NCBI GenBank assembly: GCA_013420905.1
Contig: JAAXNY010000002.1
Coordinates: 372,001-436,000, forward strand
Direction of reading: 5' to 3'
Length of the DNA stretch: 64,000 nucleotides
Origin: Collybia mongolica
Taxonomy: Eukaryota; Basidiomycota; Agaricomycetes; Agaricales; Clitocybaceae
In this document: in pieces, positions 36,174 to 47,392 of the stretch
How the letters are laid out: every line of letters starts with the position of its first letter
How positions within the stretch are numbered: the first letter of the stretch is position 1
Translations under genes and position numbers: made by a program
Notes under the pieces: generated by a model
Seen by the model: only the letters and a program-made list of their open reading frames with translations
Database searches by the model: none
Told to the model about the DNA's origin: nothing

Positions 36174-38938
36174 CTAAAAAGCGTGTGCGTGAGGTTTCGT
36201 AAAGCGCCGCCCACGGTCGTGGAGTGAGCGTGCGTAGCGGAGTGATCGTTTCTTCTGAGCCTTGGCTTTGTGCCTGTACTTCCGTCCAGAGCACATCGGA
36301 GACGATGGACCAGCGCCTGGGAAAGCGATCGTCGTCGCATCTGGAGATGCAGGGGCTGCTGGTGCACCATTACCGCCTCCACCACTCGCGATGAGTGTCA
36401 CGGAGGGTGGGAGCGCTGGGTCATGATTCGGGGAATGGGAATCAACTGGATACGATCCAGATCCATGCTCGGATCCTATCGACGGGCTGACCACATGCGT
36501 AGGGTATGCGCCCATAGGTGAACTAGGCGGCAAATCATGTGGTGGGTTCTGGGCGGGTACGTTTTGACCAGGATTATTAGATCCAGTCCCCGATGACGGA
36601 GGTAATGGTACATTGGATGTGGGGGATGAGCCACCAGTAGACGTATGCGTGGCTCCGTCTGACGAAGGCGGGCATGGTGAAGGAGAAGAATCCCCGGCTG
36701 GCGGGCTTGGGGAGGCGTCCACGGATGTCGTGTGGGAGGGAGGAAGAAGGATGGAGGTTAAGTCACCTGTGGGGGAGCCATGGGGCGCAGAGGCGGAGGT
36801 TGAGGGCTCTGTTCGAGTGTGTGTTTCATCTGGGGAGGGGGCGTCGTGCACTGAGCTGCTAGTAGCTGGGGGGGAAGGCCTGCTTGACGAAGAAGGGGTC
36901 ACAGCGCCGGATGTAATAGCCACTGATGAGGAAGCGGGAGGGTTGGATGTTGAACTGCTAGCATGGAGACTCGAAGACGGTGCTGAGCTACTCGCCGATG
37001 AGCCAGAACCCGATACAGGTCTTCCAACTTGAGCAGGGCTCGGGACGTCTCCAGTGTACGTGAAAATCGGTTCGAGAAGAACGGGGGCGTTGGGATCCAG
37101 GAACATCGTCGCGCGCACCCCTTCTTTCTGAACGGGATTATTCCCAGGAAGTTTGTTAAGTGTCCCGGTTGCTATGTCGCAGGAATGTCAGTCAATGTGT
37201 CTGATACGCATGTCGAATAGTGATGGCTAACGCACTTCGTTCATCAATGGCTTTAGTAATGCGGCAGTGCTTGTCCTTGTCCATGTGGAAAATGCCCTGG
37301 TCGACACAACAGGTTGGCTAGAGCAGCTGTGAGCCTTCGGACAAGTATCAAGATTTCTAGATTGCACCCACGTCGCCGTAAATATTGCAGTGGCACTTGT
37401 CCACAGCATTTTGAAGAACACCCTTGTCCCATCCGTTGAGGAAATCTGGGGAAAAAGTTAAAGATTACGATGAGACGACAACAATAGTATAATTTACCAG
37501 CGTGGTATCCATAGCCTGTAGGGTCTCCGTATGAATAGCTTTAAAATACATGTGAGTGAAAGCCAGACCGGGAGAGTGAAATAGTTACACAAATGGTTGA
37601 GATGGGTTCTTGGCTTGAGATCGGACGTCATTGAAAACGTTTGAAGACCAGTATACCTGTAATAAACGTGTTTGGGAGAATATACTACATTATGGAGGAG
37701 AGAACAAACCTCAATGAAGATACGAGGGAGGGTAACTGGGTACTTTGGATCACTGCAAGTTCCGGAATCAGGGCCACCGGATAGGAAGGCGACATGGGAC
37801 TTGTGGTCAGGGGAATCCAAGTTCTTCCGGAGAGTTGCTTGTTCAAAATTATTTCAAACAGCTCAACGCGTGATCAATTTACCTTGCCATCCCAACAACT
37901 AGGGAAATTCTGTCGATTGGAGCTCAAGTTCATGAACCATTCTATAGCATCCAGAAGAAATGTTTACGAACCACTTGAGCACGGATTCCGGAAGGACATG
38001 ACTTTGCTGGCAGAGAGTTGTGTCGAGTGGTTGTTCCGTCGAAGTCCAAGCACAGAAAAGTTATTGCCTGTTGAGCGTGGCTGTTGGGATCGTATGTGCG
38101 AAGAGTTGGGTCACCTAGTTTTATAAGTAATAAGTAAGGCGTTTTCACACATTCATTCAGGTTCTTACCGCTCAGCATGCGGAACTATAACCGGTAAGAT
38201 AAGCGTTGCTGTGTAAGGAAGACAATATTCGGGTACTGACGTCATCAGGGAAGGCAGTAGTCGTTCCAGGCTTGTCGCTGAATAAGTAGTCTACGGCATT
38301 TATTGTAACTGCGAGATCGAAACGGGGAAAGCAACGAAACTTACATCTGTGCAATTCGATCTCATATTAACAAACGAAAACGCGGAAGTAGAAATAAAAA
38401 CTTACATGACTGCCCCACCGTCAAGGCTCGAAAAACTTCCATTATTCCATCTGCAAGAATGTTAAAGGTTATTACACTATCGATAAGCCTCCCAACAATC
38501 ACTGACTGAAAATAAAGATGCTGCAAAACCGTCAATGGGTACGCCACTATAAAATATATATATCACGCACGGGAAACCAATAGTTAGACTTGTCCTCAGG
38601 AATAGGAACCGACGTGCATTCACTATTTCGCAGGTTCGCGGTGTTGGTGTCCATTCTGAAATTGCTTCCGCCAAGGACTGAGGTGATCGTTAAAACGTTA
38701 ATCGGCCGGCTTTCAAATAATTTAATTGCCGCCATACCCGAATGGACATGGCCAGAGACTTTGCCAGGATTGACGATAGGATCGAGGCGTTCGGTAGTGA
38801 TAAAGTTCTCTGTAAGTAATAAAAAATTGAAATCATCGATGCGTGACTTTTTTACCCACCTATACCCATCAACCAGTATGCATTTACAGTTGTCAGCGCA
38901 GTGAGGAACAAGAGGACGTTTGAGACATGGCGCGCCAT
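36174..38938 (-). CDS. Secreted DUF1996 protein with long Ser/Pro-rich tail
   Basis: ATG 38938 starts a signal peptide (MARHVSNVLLFLTALTTVNA). About ten exons then give the DUF1996 domain in order: NPGKVSGHVHS, VLGGSNFRMDTNTANLRNSE, CTSVPIPEDKSNYWFP, the short exon HLYFQS, FRMLSG/DPTLRTYD, FLCLDFDGTTTRHNSLPAKS, NFPSCWDGK, DSPDHKSHVAFLSGGPDSG, YPVTLPRIFIEV, GYGYH/ADFLNGWDKGVLQNAV, DKCHC, and TLNKLPGNNPVQKEG. The last exon adds about 300 residues of Ser/Pro/Thr/Gly (mucin-like) and ends with a strongly basic segment (GRKYRHKAKAQKKRSLRYAR). DUF1996 proteins are common secreted fungal proteins of unknown function, often linked to the cell wall. The basic end is unusual and excludes a GPI anchor signal. 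Confidence 0.85.
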
Positions 38939-41268
38939 TGAGAGAGCGTGAAAAAGAGTGGAAGTCCCTTGGGACAAAGATATAGAGAGAGGAAATGAAA
39001 AGAAGGTGGTCAAGTGGCGATGGCTCCCTTCAACATTTCTTGACAGAAATTTGGTCGTGTTTGGCAAGAGCCGTATGTATCCCTGCCGCCACCTCCGAAA
39101 ACGAGGTCCTCTAACTCCCAGTTATATCCATCAGCCCCTGGTGGTCTATTTCCGACCGTCAAAGATGTCAGGATCATGGGAACTCCAGGGCTCCAGGATC
39201 GCTGAAAAATTCTCGCAGAACACCGCGCGCCGGACTGACAGGATCCTTCCACGCTCTTCTCAACTCCAAGGTGCAGCCAATTTCAAGATTTTGGAAGCCG
39301 AGGCATTACTTGAGATGAAGGCGATCAAAAAGTGTCGAACATGGGGGTTACCTGCACCAAATGATATCCGATCCACCATGTGTGGTGCATGGCCAGGGAG
39401 TATCGCAGTAAGTAAGTGAAGGTTCCGAAACCCAACGAGTTGAGGGGTGGGTGGCCCCAATGACGGCGCTAAAATGAAACACGAGACAGCATTAATAGGG
39501 ACAACCAATTATGGACCTCAGAAGAAAAGCTCACGCAATAAAGCAGCTACAGGCATCGGGGTGCGTGAGAACGTGCCGACGTCAATAAAGGTGAAGATCA
39601 AATTGATCCTCCTGCATGGGCATTAATAAGAATAACGAGGGAAATTTATTGGCGGATAGAACCATCATGGAAATCATATAGAAACTTGCGTTCTCGCGTC
39701 ATCCGTCAGGGAGCCGAGCAGATGATATCCTCGTCGCAACGAAGCACTGTTGGGGTGACTCGAGAGCGGGAAAGAATGCCACCGTGCAAGCTCGAGGTTG
39801 GATAACCGAGCATGAGGTGGAACCTAAGTCTGATGAGATAACAATACAATTTTTTGTCTTCCTTGGGAAAGGTCACGATTGGAATTCGTATTCCACAAAA
39901 TGCATGTATCTTTCAGGGGCTGGCTTGCGAGCGGAAGCCCCCTGTGGATCCACAAAGAATGAACCTACGTACACAGAGGCACACAAAAGTAGATAGACAT
40001 CTGGAAGACTCAAGGCGGGGAGATATTAAACGCGCCTCTCGAAGCCATAAGGTCGCATAAGAATACATGTGAATCTATATTCAGCCTCGTCAGAAAAAGG
40101 GTCTAGGTTAAAAACGAAGAAGGCAGAACGAGGATACCTTGAAGATAAGATGAGCTTCGAAAACACGCGGCAGGAGTCGATCCTTTTGGCCAGCACCTGG
40201 GTTGCTCCGTAATGATTGGAGTCATCAGGTCCTAGTATACGATACCTCGGACGTGGGTCAGAGGGTGTCATAGAAAGCCTAAGATCCAAGGACCACAGGC
40301 ATGGATACTTTATTGAAGCACGAAAAAGGCCCATACCGGAGCGCCAAATTGAATAGAACCCGTTCTCGAGTCTACGAAATGGCTTCTTCCCTTCTTCATA
40401 GACTTGAACCAGGAAATACTTGTGGATCCACAGGGCGCAAAAGTCCATTTTTCGCTGCGCAGAACACGTGAGTAGGCACGGCAAAAAGGTATATGAGGGT
40501 GCCGTACAATCCGAGCGACACGGCGAGTCGTTCTAAATCTGCGCGCCCCTCACGACTCGGGGATAACGAGGTGATTCAATCCTGGGCATCAACGCGCACG
40601 TCTGCCACGTCAATCACAATCGTCAAGGAACAACATCGGGCATGGACTGCACACAAAACTCTCCTCGGAAGCGCCACCGAGCCAGGTGTGGAGTGGTATT
40701 TCAACGTAAAGTATTGGGATGGAGTTAAGTCTATCGACCTATAGAAATATCAGACTTCTGTTTCCATAAGCTTGAGCTGCTCTGGAGTTACGATCGATAG
40801 AATTCAATGTTCATGTTAGGCCTTCCGGTGATATTTCTGGAATATTCACAACAGGCAGGGATATATCGAAGAACTGCCATGGGTGTCGAAAAGTCGGCGC
40901 ATCTTCTGCGGTTGTTCCGCGGCTCCGTTAACAAATGGGTCGAGGTGCAGCCCGATAACCCCTGTTAAAGAGCTCCACCCACTGGTAACTTTCATATCAG
41001 GTACGTTCTATAAGCTGGGGAACATGAGCGAAGTTGGCCAGAATATGGGTGCTGTCGACTTCGAGATGATGAGCGATTTTTCGGAGATCCGGCCCTGGGG
41101 CCTGATCATTAATATTGGGGAGGGGCAATTGCCGGTTATTTTTGCTTTGTTTATAGTTATTTGTCCGGTCTGGAAAAGCACCATTTGATGACCCACATTG
41201 CTGGTGGCTCAGAAACTGAAGATAATGGATTGGTCTAATAGTAAAAGTTGTTCAAAATGTTTGCTTAG
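38939..41268. other. Intergenic, no supported gene
   Basis: About 2.3 kb upstream of the DUF1996 gene. Frames on both strands (39010-39508, 40026-40484 -, 40493-40744 +) reach 80-150 codons but overlap each other and lack domains or consistent splice sites. The base composition is still that of the surrounding genome, unlike the block that begins just to the right. Confidence 0.4.
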
Positions 41269-41383
41269 AGAGGGTCTTTGTGACGGATTTTTTGATTCCC
41301 TCATATTTTTCAAGATTCATCAAAATTACATATGTTTTTAGGAGAAAACCAAAAAATCAAAAAATCCACCACAAAGACCCTCT
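41269..41383. mobile_element. Foldback element, 29-bp inverted repeats
   Basis: Left arm 41269-41297 starts AGAGGGTCTTTGTGACGGAT; right arm 41355-41383 is its reverse complement with two mismatches. Total length is 115 bp. The arms surround an AT-rich loop. No obvious target-site duplication is visible. It could be a small MITE or a long hairpin. It sits at the left edge of the CpG-poor block. Confidence 0.65.
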
Positions 41384-42784
41384 TGCCCCTGAAAATTCAT
41401 GTAGGATTGATCAAGGAAGTTAAGCCATATTATGGCCAAGGGAGATGTCAGCAATGGTGCACTTAAGGTTGGTGGTGAAAGGGGGCTCCTGGGCTATAAG
41501 TGTGCTGATGCTATGTAATGTAATCTCTTACACACACTCACACCAAATCTAATAATCAACACACAAATGGTAGGAATTGCCTGTTTGAGTTTGGGTTCAA
41601 GTGCTTGAAAGCACTAAGTTTTAATAGTACTAGTCAAGGCCTTTTTCACTGATCTCTCAATGGGTTTGATTTGGACAAAGCCCTAACACAAGTTTAAGGC
41701 TTTTTAGGTATATTTTTATAATATCTTTCAATCCAATAGACTGAGTACCAAGTGTATGTTCAATTATCAACAATCCCGAGTGGATCTATAAGTCCAAGTG
41801 ACTTATTAAAATAACAGTGCCAAATGCACTAAAGGCCAAGTGCCTAGTAATTCCAACAGACAATGCGAGTACTAAGTTCCAAATGAACTGAACTCTTCAA
41901 TTCTGTGATCTCTTTAGCCAAATGCTTTGAGACAATTCTAATCAAGACAATTGAAGCAATCTGATCCTTAATTTGTACATGCAATAGTGTTTTAACAAAT
42001 ATGATTTGTGTATCCCATAGTAGTGCAAAGTGGGGGCAAGATTCCTTGCCTTTGCGTTACTTACCTACAGCCTATTTATAGTGTACAAACTAAATATTAT
42101 AAAGAATTGTAATTTTATATGGAACAATGCCCTCCCATGCCAAGGGTCTTGTATTTAATGCTGACTTGTCCTCTACAACTTGGCATGCATGCCATATGTG
42201 CCAATTATGTCATTACTTATTACTTAGCTAATATCAAAAGAGCTGGCTAAACTCTTATCAACACTCAACAGTGCGCTTGGTTATTTAAAACAGCGCAGCA
42301 CCATCTTTTACTTCTCCTGATCATTCCAGTTGTTATTTACATCCTCTATTACCATTTACTTGGTTATGAGAAATGATACTAATAGCCTTACTTGTTGACT
42401 TTACAAGTGCAAACAATTTTGGGCCCTATCAGCAGGAAGTCCATGGTCAATATTTTGCACAAGTGCCATCAGATCAAATTATTACCTACAATCTCTATCT
42501 TATCTCTTGCCATCTACAATGATGTGCAATTAAAATATGAACCTCCTCATGGCCTTGCCATGGCTAGAGTCATGTTTTGAGTGTGACAGAACATCTATAC
42601 AATATATTTCCCTCATTTTGGCTTGTGTCTATTTTTCTGTGCCACTTCCACACACCTTGACTATCTTGGGAACCACTTTGCTGACAAGCTCTCAATGCCA
42701 AGGAACAACCCATTGGGAAAGAATGCACATGGAGAAAAAATATGTTGGTATCATCTGGAGAATATCCATTAATTGAGCCATGCT
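41384..42784. other. CpG-poor, AT-rich sequence without a gene
   Basis: Very few CpG dinucleotides and many TpG/CpA. No coding frame of note. Probably decayed repeat sequence belonging to the same block as the two pseudogenes to its right. Confidence 0.5.
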
Positions 42785-43693
42785 AATTTCCCCTCTAGAT
42801 TCAGTGGACCCAATCCTGAAGGATGCTTTACATCAATATGCAAAGGAGAGACTTACTGTCAAGGAACGACTTGAGCACTTATGAGTTGAGTTTAAGCTTG
42901 TTATTGGGTAAGTCATAAGATTTAAGATTCTTTTTTTTGTGCTTTGTTGAATGAAGCTGGTCATTTTCTGAACAGGAAATCAAAGTTAATGGAGCTAAAC
43001 AACCAGTTCAATGTGCCTTCTGTGAGAAAGCCACCATCTAAAGACATTGCAACATGTGCTATTCTTGAGAAAGTTGTTGCTGATCCAGCACAGAGGAATG
43101 GTGTAGGTGCCATTGGTACTTTTTTGAGGAACGATGGAATGCCAATCCCAAGGTTTGTCATGCCAGAACATATACACTATCCTTGGGAGCATTTCTCAAC
43201 TTCTTCCAAGAACAACTTATGCACCAGATATTGACATTAAGCCCTACCCACCAATTGTCCAAGTCAAAAGCACCAACAATACTCTGATTTAAGGCTGTTG
43301 GCACTGGTTTCTGAAAACATATGGGTTTGAGTTTTGTGACATTGTTTAGAGTGGGTTACAGGATGGAATTTACAATCCAAATCACAATGGCCATATGTAT
43401 GTGCCATCCCAAAACTGCTAACTGTTTTGTAATGCTTCTTTACTTGCCATTAGCAATCTCTTCAAGTGGTTGTGGGCATATGGTGGACAAATTGTAGGAT
43501 TAAGGTTGACCAGGCAATGATTGATGCTTTATGGGCTGATATTCCTGTTTCTCATAGGGATTCTATGTGCTGGGTAGATGATGTGTTTGCTGCAAGAGCA
43601 CTGCACATGTATGAAAACATAGGTTCACCTGTGCTGGATGCTCAATCTGGTTGGGCACTTTTCACTCAATTACTGAAAAAGTTACAAGTATAA
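42785..43693 (+). pseudogene. Decayed integrase-core-like (DDE type) gene of agaricomycete family
   Basis: Translated pieces follow a family common in mushroom genomes: DSVDPILKDALHQYAKERLT, KSKLMELNNQFNVPSVRKPP, ILEKVVADPAQRNGVGAIGT, FLRNDGMPIPR, then after a gap APDIDIKPYPPIVQVKSTNN, TLI(stop)GCWHWFLKTYGFE, and finally CRIKVDQAMIDALWADIPVS and YENIGSPVLDAQSGWALFTQ. The centre of the catalytic domain, normally between the MPIPR and APDID segments, is missing. Stops interrupt after LEHL (TGA) and after NTLI (TAA), and the frame changes several times. It cannot make a functional product. These proteins carry an integrase/DDE-like core and behave as mobile or multicopy genes. The assignment rests on my recall of the family. 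Confidence 0.75.
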
Positions 43694-44063
43694 TTTCAAG
43701 TAGATTTAAATGTGAACTGTTTAGCATTCCCACATAATTTCAGCTAAATTACTTGATTACCTCTGTGGAAGTACAAAAGATGACACTATCTTAATTGTTA
43801 AACATGGTAGGTTTAAATTAGTTTGTAGATCTGATAATGTTGTCAGGATTCCCATGAATTTGTAGCAAAATCTTGTCCTCTTGCACTGCCACAGGCTGGT
43901 ATTTTGAAACAGTGCCTTGACAGAAGAGGAATTTAGTAAAAACTATATTAGGGAGCATTGTTCATAGGTAAAGACAGAAAAGTAGTGTAAGTTGGGTTAG
44001 AGAATTATTGAAATATAAGCTAGACAATCTTCTGAAATGGTTTGATAAAATATAATGCATGAA

Positions 44064-46423
44064 TCACTTGTCAAGCACCTCTTCTTTGCATTCACCCTCT
44101 CCAGTAGAAGGTAAGTCCAGTCTGTGGCAAAGGAAATCACATCTGTGTTGATCAAAAAAGGTTTTAATACCATCTTGTCCATGGTCCCCAACCCCACTTG
44201 AACTTTCAAATGATATGTATTAGAGCATAGATTAGAATCCAGAATGAATTAAAAGTACTCACCTGTCAGTGGAATGGGTCATGAGATCAAAGAGAATGAT
44301 TCCATCATGATTGTTTACAGACATAGGAGAGCCTTGTGAGACAGGGATATAGGTTACTTAATGATATTGAAAATGAAGAAAATAGAGAAGATACCTTGGA
44401 TATTAGCAAAAACAAGAGACTTCTTGCTAACTTTGTAGACAAAGTGGGCAAAAGCTGTTATTTTTTTCCCTATTTTATCATCTCATGCTGGGTGGTGAAG
44501 TGTGCCACTAAAATTAATGACCAATGTTGTTTGGCAAGGTTCAACCAGCCAGACTGCTTGGTTGTTGTGATCATCAAAAGTTGCACCTGGAGCCTGTTCT
44601 CTGATCAGGAAGCCCTCAGAGACTTGAACATCTGTGAGCGTTTGTCAAAATCAAATCACAATCTCCAGACTCTATGAAATACATATTACCCTGGTAGATA
44701 TTCATGTCTTTCTCCTTAGCGAGGTTTTGGAATTGGTTCCAAAACCACTGACCTTGCTTCAACCAAATGAGTTCTTATGTTAAGAAGTTGGTATTGTCAC
44801 GGGGGTCCACAGGGCCAGAGCCTGCCTCATAAAATTGTTTTGCAATGAAAAGATTACCATTGATGACAAGCTGGAGCAAAATATTGTACATTAGTTTAGT
44901 AAAGCTTTTTGGACTAAGAAAATATTGTTGTACATACCTCGTAGACCTTCTTGGTAGCCCCTTCAGCAAAAGTATTCTTCAAAATCAATCCTGACTTGAC
45001 TAGATATCCCTCGCCAGCCCAGATGATCTCAAGGTCAGATGTATCCCTGATATAGCCTGCTTCAGTGTGGATGAATTTGATCATTGAGTATGATTCAGTA
45101 GAAGCACCACACTTAGGCACCAATGACCAAACAAAGCATGAAGAAAGCTCTAAAAGATAAAACTTTACCCAACACAAATCAGATTTATTAAGTAGATACA
45201 CATATGTGAATATTCCACTTGCATTCGTAGCTTCTTCCATGTGACCGTGGGTAATTGGGAGTCTTTGGAGTCAGAATTACTGGTAAGGTGCCTCTTGCAT
45301 GTGTTGACATCCAGTTCATCATCTGAGGCAGGCCCTTGTATTGCACATGCTTGCCTTTTGAACTGTACACATTGGTTCTTGTTAGACAGAGTTCCATGGA
45401 TAGAGATGTGGTACATACTGCAATTTTGTTTATGCACAATTCCAGGAATAGTGTTAGTCCTTTGGCTGACTTTGTCCAAACATCAGCTGGTTTGTAAGTT
45501 AGTGCAAGATCACCTGTCATGTACTTGTCATAGGTTCCACCAATGGTGCCACATGTTGTCCTGGGAAGAGAAACTTTGTTCAGGGAGAATCATAACTCCA
45601 CCTCATTTCTAAGGGGTGACACATGAGAACATATTCACAAAATGTTACACATAGAAACATACATGGAGAGGCTGATGGCATGCTCCTTTTCCCAGTTAAT
45701 GTTGACTGTTTTTAAAGCATTATCGAGTACTTCTAAAAAAACAAGGATTGTAAGTTCATGACAATGATCCTGAGCCGGCTCTGGGGACATACCCAAAAGA
45801 TAAGCCTCCCTGTCCCACAATAATCCCCATTTTCCGAAATTGGGATCAGTCAATTGGGAGGTCCATTTTGTACCATCACAAATGTGAACTTCCATATGAA
45901 CTTGGATCTTGTCAATGGCAGCTGGAATATTTGCACTTGCATGAGTGTGATTGAGTCCTGCAGTTGTGAGGAGCGGGCTGGTCTTCTTCTTGTTCACTCA
46001 GACATCCATTGCATGTATGTGTCCCACCTTGACTGTTTTGACTGCCTGGGCTGACACTGCACTCAACAAATGGGGGGTTGGTGGAAGCTCTGGAGCTATA
46101 GAGAGATAAATTAGTATCCATAACAAAAAAGTATTACAGACCTCTATTCTTCTGTCCAGCACACTTGTCACAGATGTGGCCTTGCAAATGCTTCCATGTG
46201 CCACCACAGCCCTTGCACTGAGGAAAGCCCTGAAATATAAGCTGAGAAAGTTGAATTGGTTACTAGTGTGCTCAAGACATACCATCACATTCTGATACTC
46301 ATCAGTTCCATTACCAAATTTTGACAACAGAGTGCACTTCTTGCACAATCCAGTGGACTCCTTGTTGGGGAAACTCCGTCCACAACCGTCACCAATAATA
46401 CCCTGACATTGAGAATGTAGCAT
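44064..46423 (-). pseudogene. Alpha-kinase gene with in-frame stops
   Basis: Atypical serine/threonine kinase of the alpha-kinase (eEF2K/MHCK) fold, expanded in agaricomycetes. From ATG 46423 the N-terminus has two Cys clusters (CQGIIGDGC..GLCKKC and CKGCGGTW..HICDKC). The kinase part includes FAEGATKKVYEV, FIAKQFYEAGSG, ELIWLKQGQWFWNQF, AVWLVEPCQTTLVINFSGTL, ITAFAHFVY, DGIILFDLMTHSTD, SSGVGDHGQDGIKTFF and the zinc-site end DQHRCDFLCHRLDLP; the stop is at 44064. Three stops lie inside this frame: TGA at 45998-46000 (after HAMDV), TAA at 44775-44777 (between NFLT and ELIW) and TGA at 44483-44485 (between HHPA and DDKIG). The first could be hidden in a short intron. The last two fall within conserved exon sequence, so the gene looks dead. 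Confidence 0.8.
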
Positions 46424-47344
46424 TGTCCCCACAAACAGGTTGCAGAATGCAGATATATCAATAAATTAGAATATAAAGGAATGGATGTGTCTGGGGTGCA
46501 CTACTAAGCATTATGGGCTTATATAGATATAGGAAAACAGAAATGGGTAGCTAAAAACCACACACCCAGCCTTCAATGGCTTGGATATGCTACCCAGTTG
46601 GTCTACATGTACTTTACCTGCCACGAAGCATCTGTTTCAACACTTCCAAACAGACAAACCATTAATCACCCTTATGATTCAAATTTCTGACTGGTTTCTG
46701 TAATAAGACAGTCAAAAAATTTGACCACAACACATGCCAGCCATGTGGTAAGGGTCTTCCAGGCCTTGGAAAGTACACACCTAATATCATTTACCTGCCA
46801 TGGCTCAAAGGACACACAAGATTGTGAAGTTGAAGCATGCACACATATTTGCTCTGGTGCTACTGGTACAAAGGTCACATTGATGATGGAAAGAAAGAAT
46901 GACAATAAAAGATAAGATGGAGATTGCCAGTATTAATATGATCCAATGGTGCTTGTGTGAAATTTTGACCATGGACTTTCCACCAACCTTACACACTGTT
47001 ATCTGTTACCTCGCCTGTGGTCTGATATTTAGATGGCCGAGACATGTCAAGTCCCTAAATTACATACCAGATCTAATCAGCAGTGAGCCAAATATGGAAA
47101 CATGTTATTTAAAACCCAGCTCAAAACTATACCCCCATGGAAAATAATTAAATTCTCATTGATGCAGTATTTTACAGAGCTCAGAACAAGATGGGAACTC
47201 TTTCACATATACTGTCCTTCAATTTCCACTAGCTTGACATGTTTTATCTCATGAGAATGCACCCCCAAACGTGAAATATCAGGTGGGTCACAAAATCTCT
47301 CCAAATTTGTCATTTGTTTACTTGTGTTATGAACATGGAGTAGG
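46424..47344. other. CpG-poor sequence upstream of the alpha-kinase pseudogene
   Basis: No convincing coding exon. It is continuous in composition with the pseudogene block (rich in TG/CA, poor in CG) and ends at the target-site duplication of the LINE. Confidence 0.5.
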
Positions 47345-47355
47345 TAATCATTGCC

Positions 47356-47392
<37 letters not shown>

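Noticed and set aside
40026..40484. 152-codon frame on the - strand
   Set aside because: Starts without ATG, has no domain, and lies in a region with several chance frames.
44130..44170. Apparent frameshift in the alpha-kinase zinc-site end at a T run
   Set aside because: On recounting the + strand has six A (six T in the gene), which keeps GIKTFF and DQHRCDFLC in one frame.
47360..47392. 33-nt T run as a simple microsatellite
   Set aside because: It abuts one copy of a 15-bp direct repeat and lies 3' of a LINE ORF on the - strand, so an A-tail explains it better.
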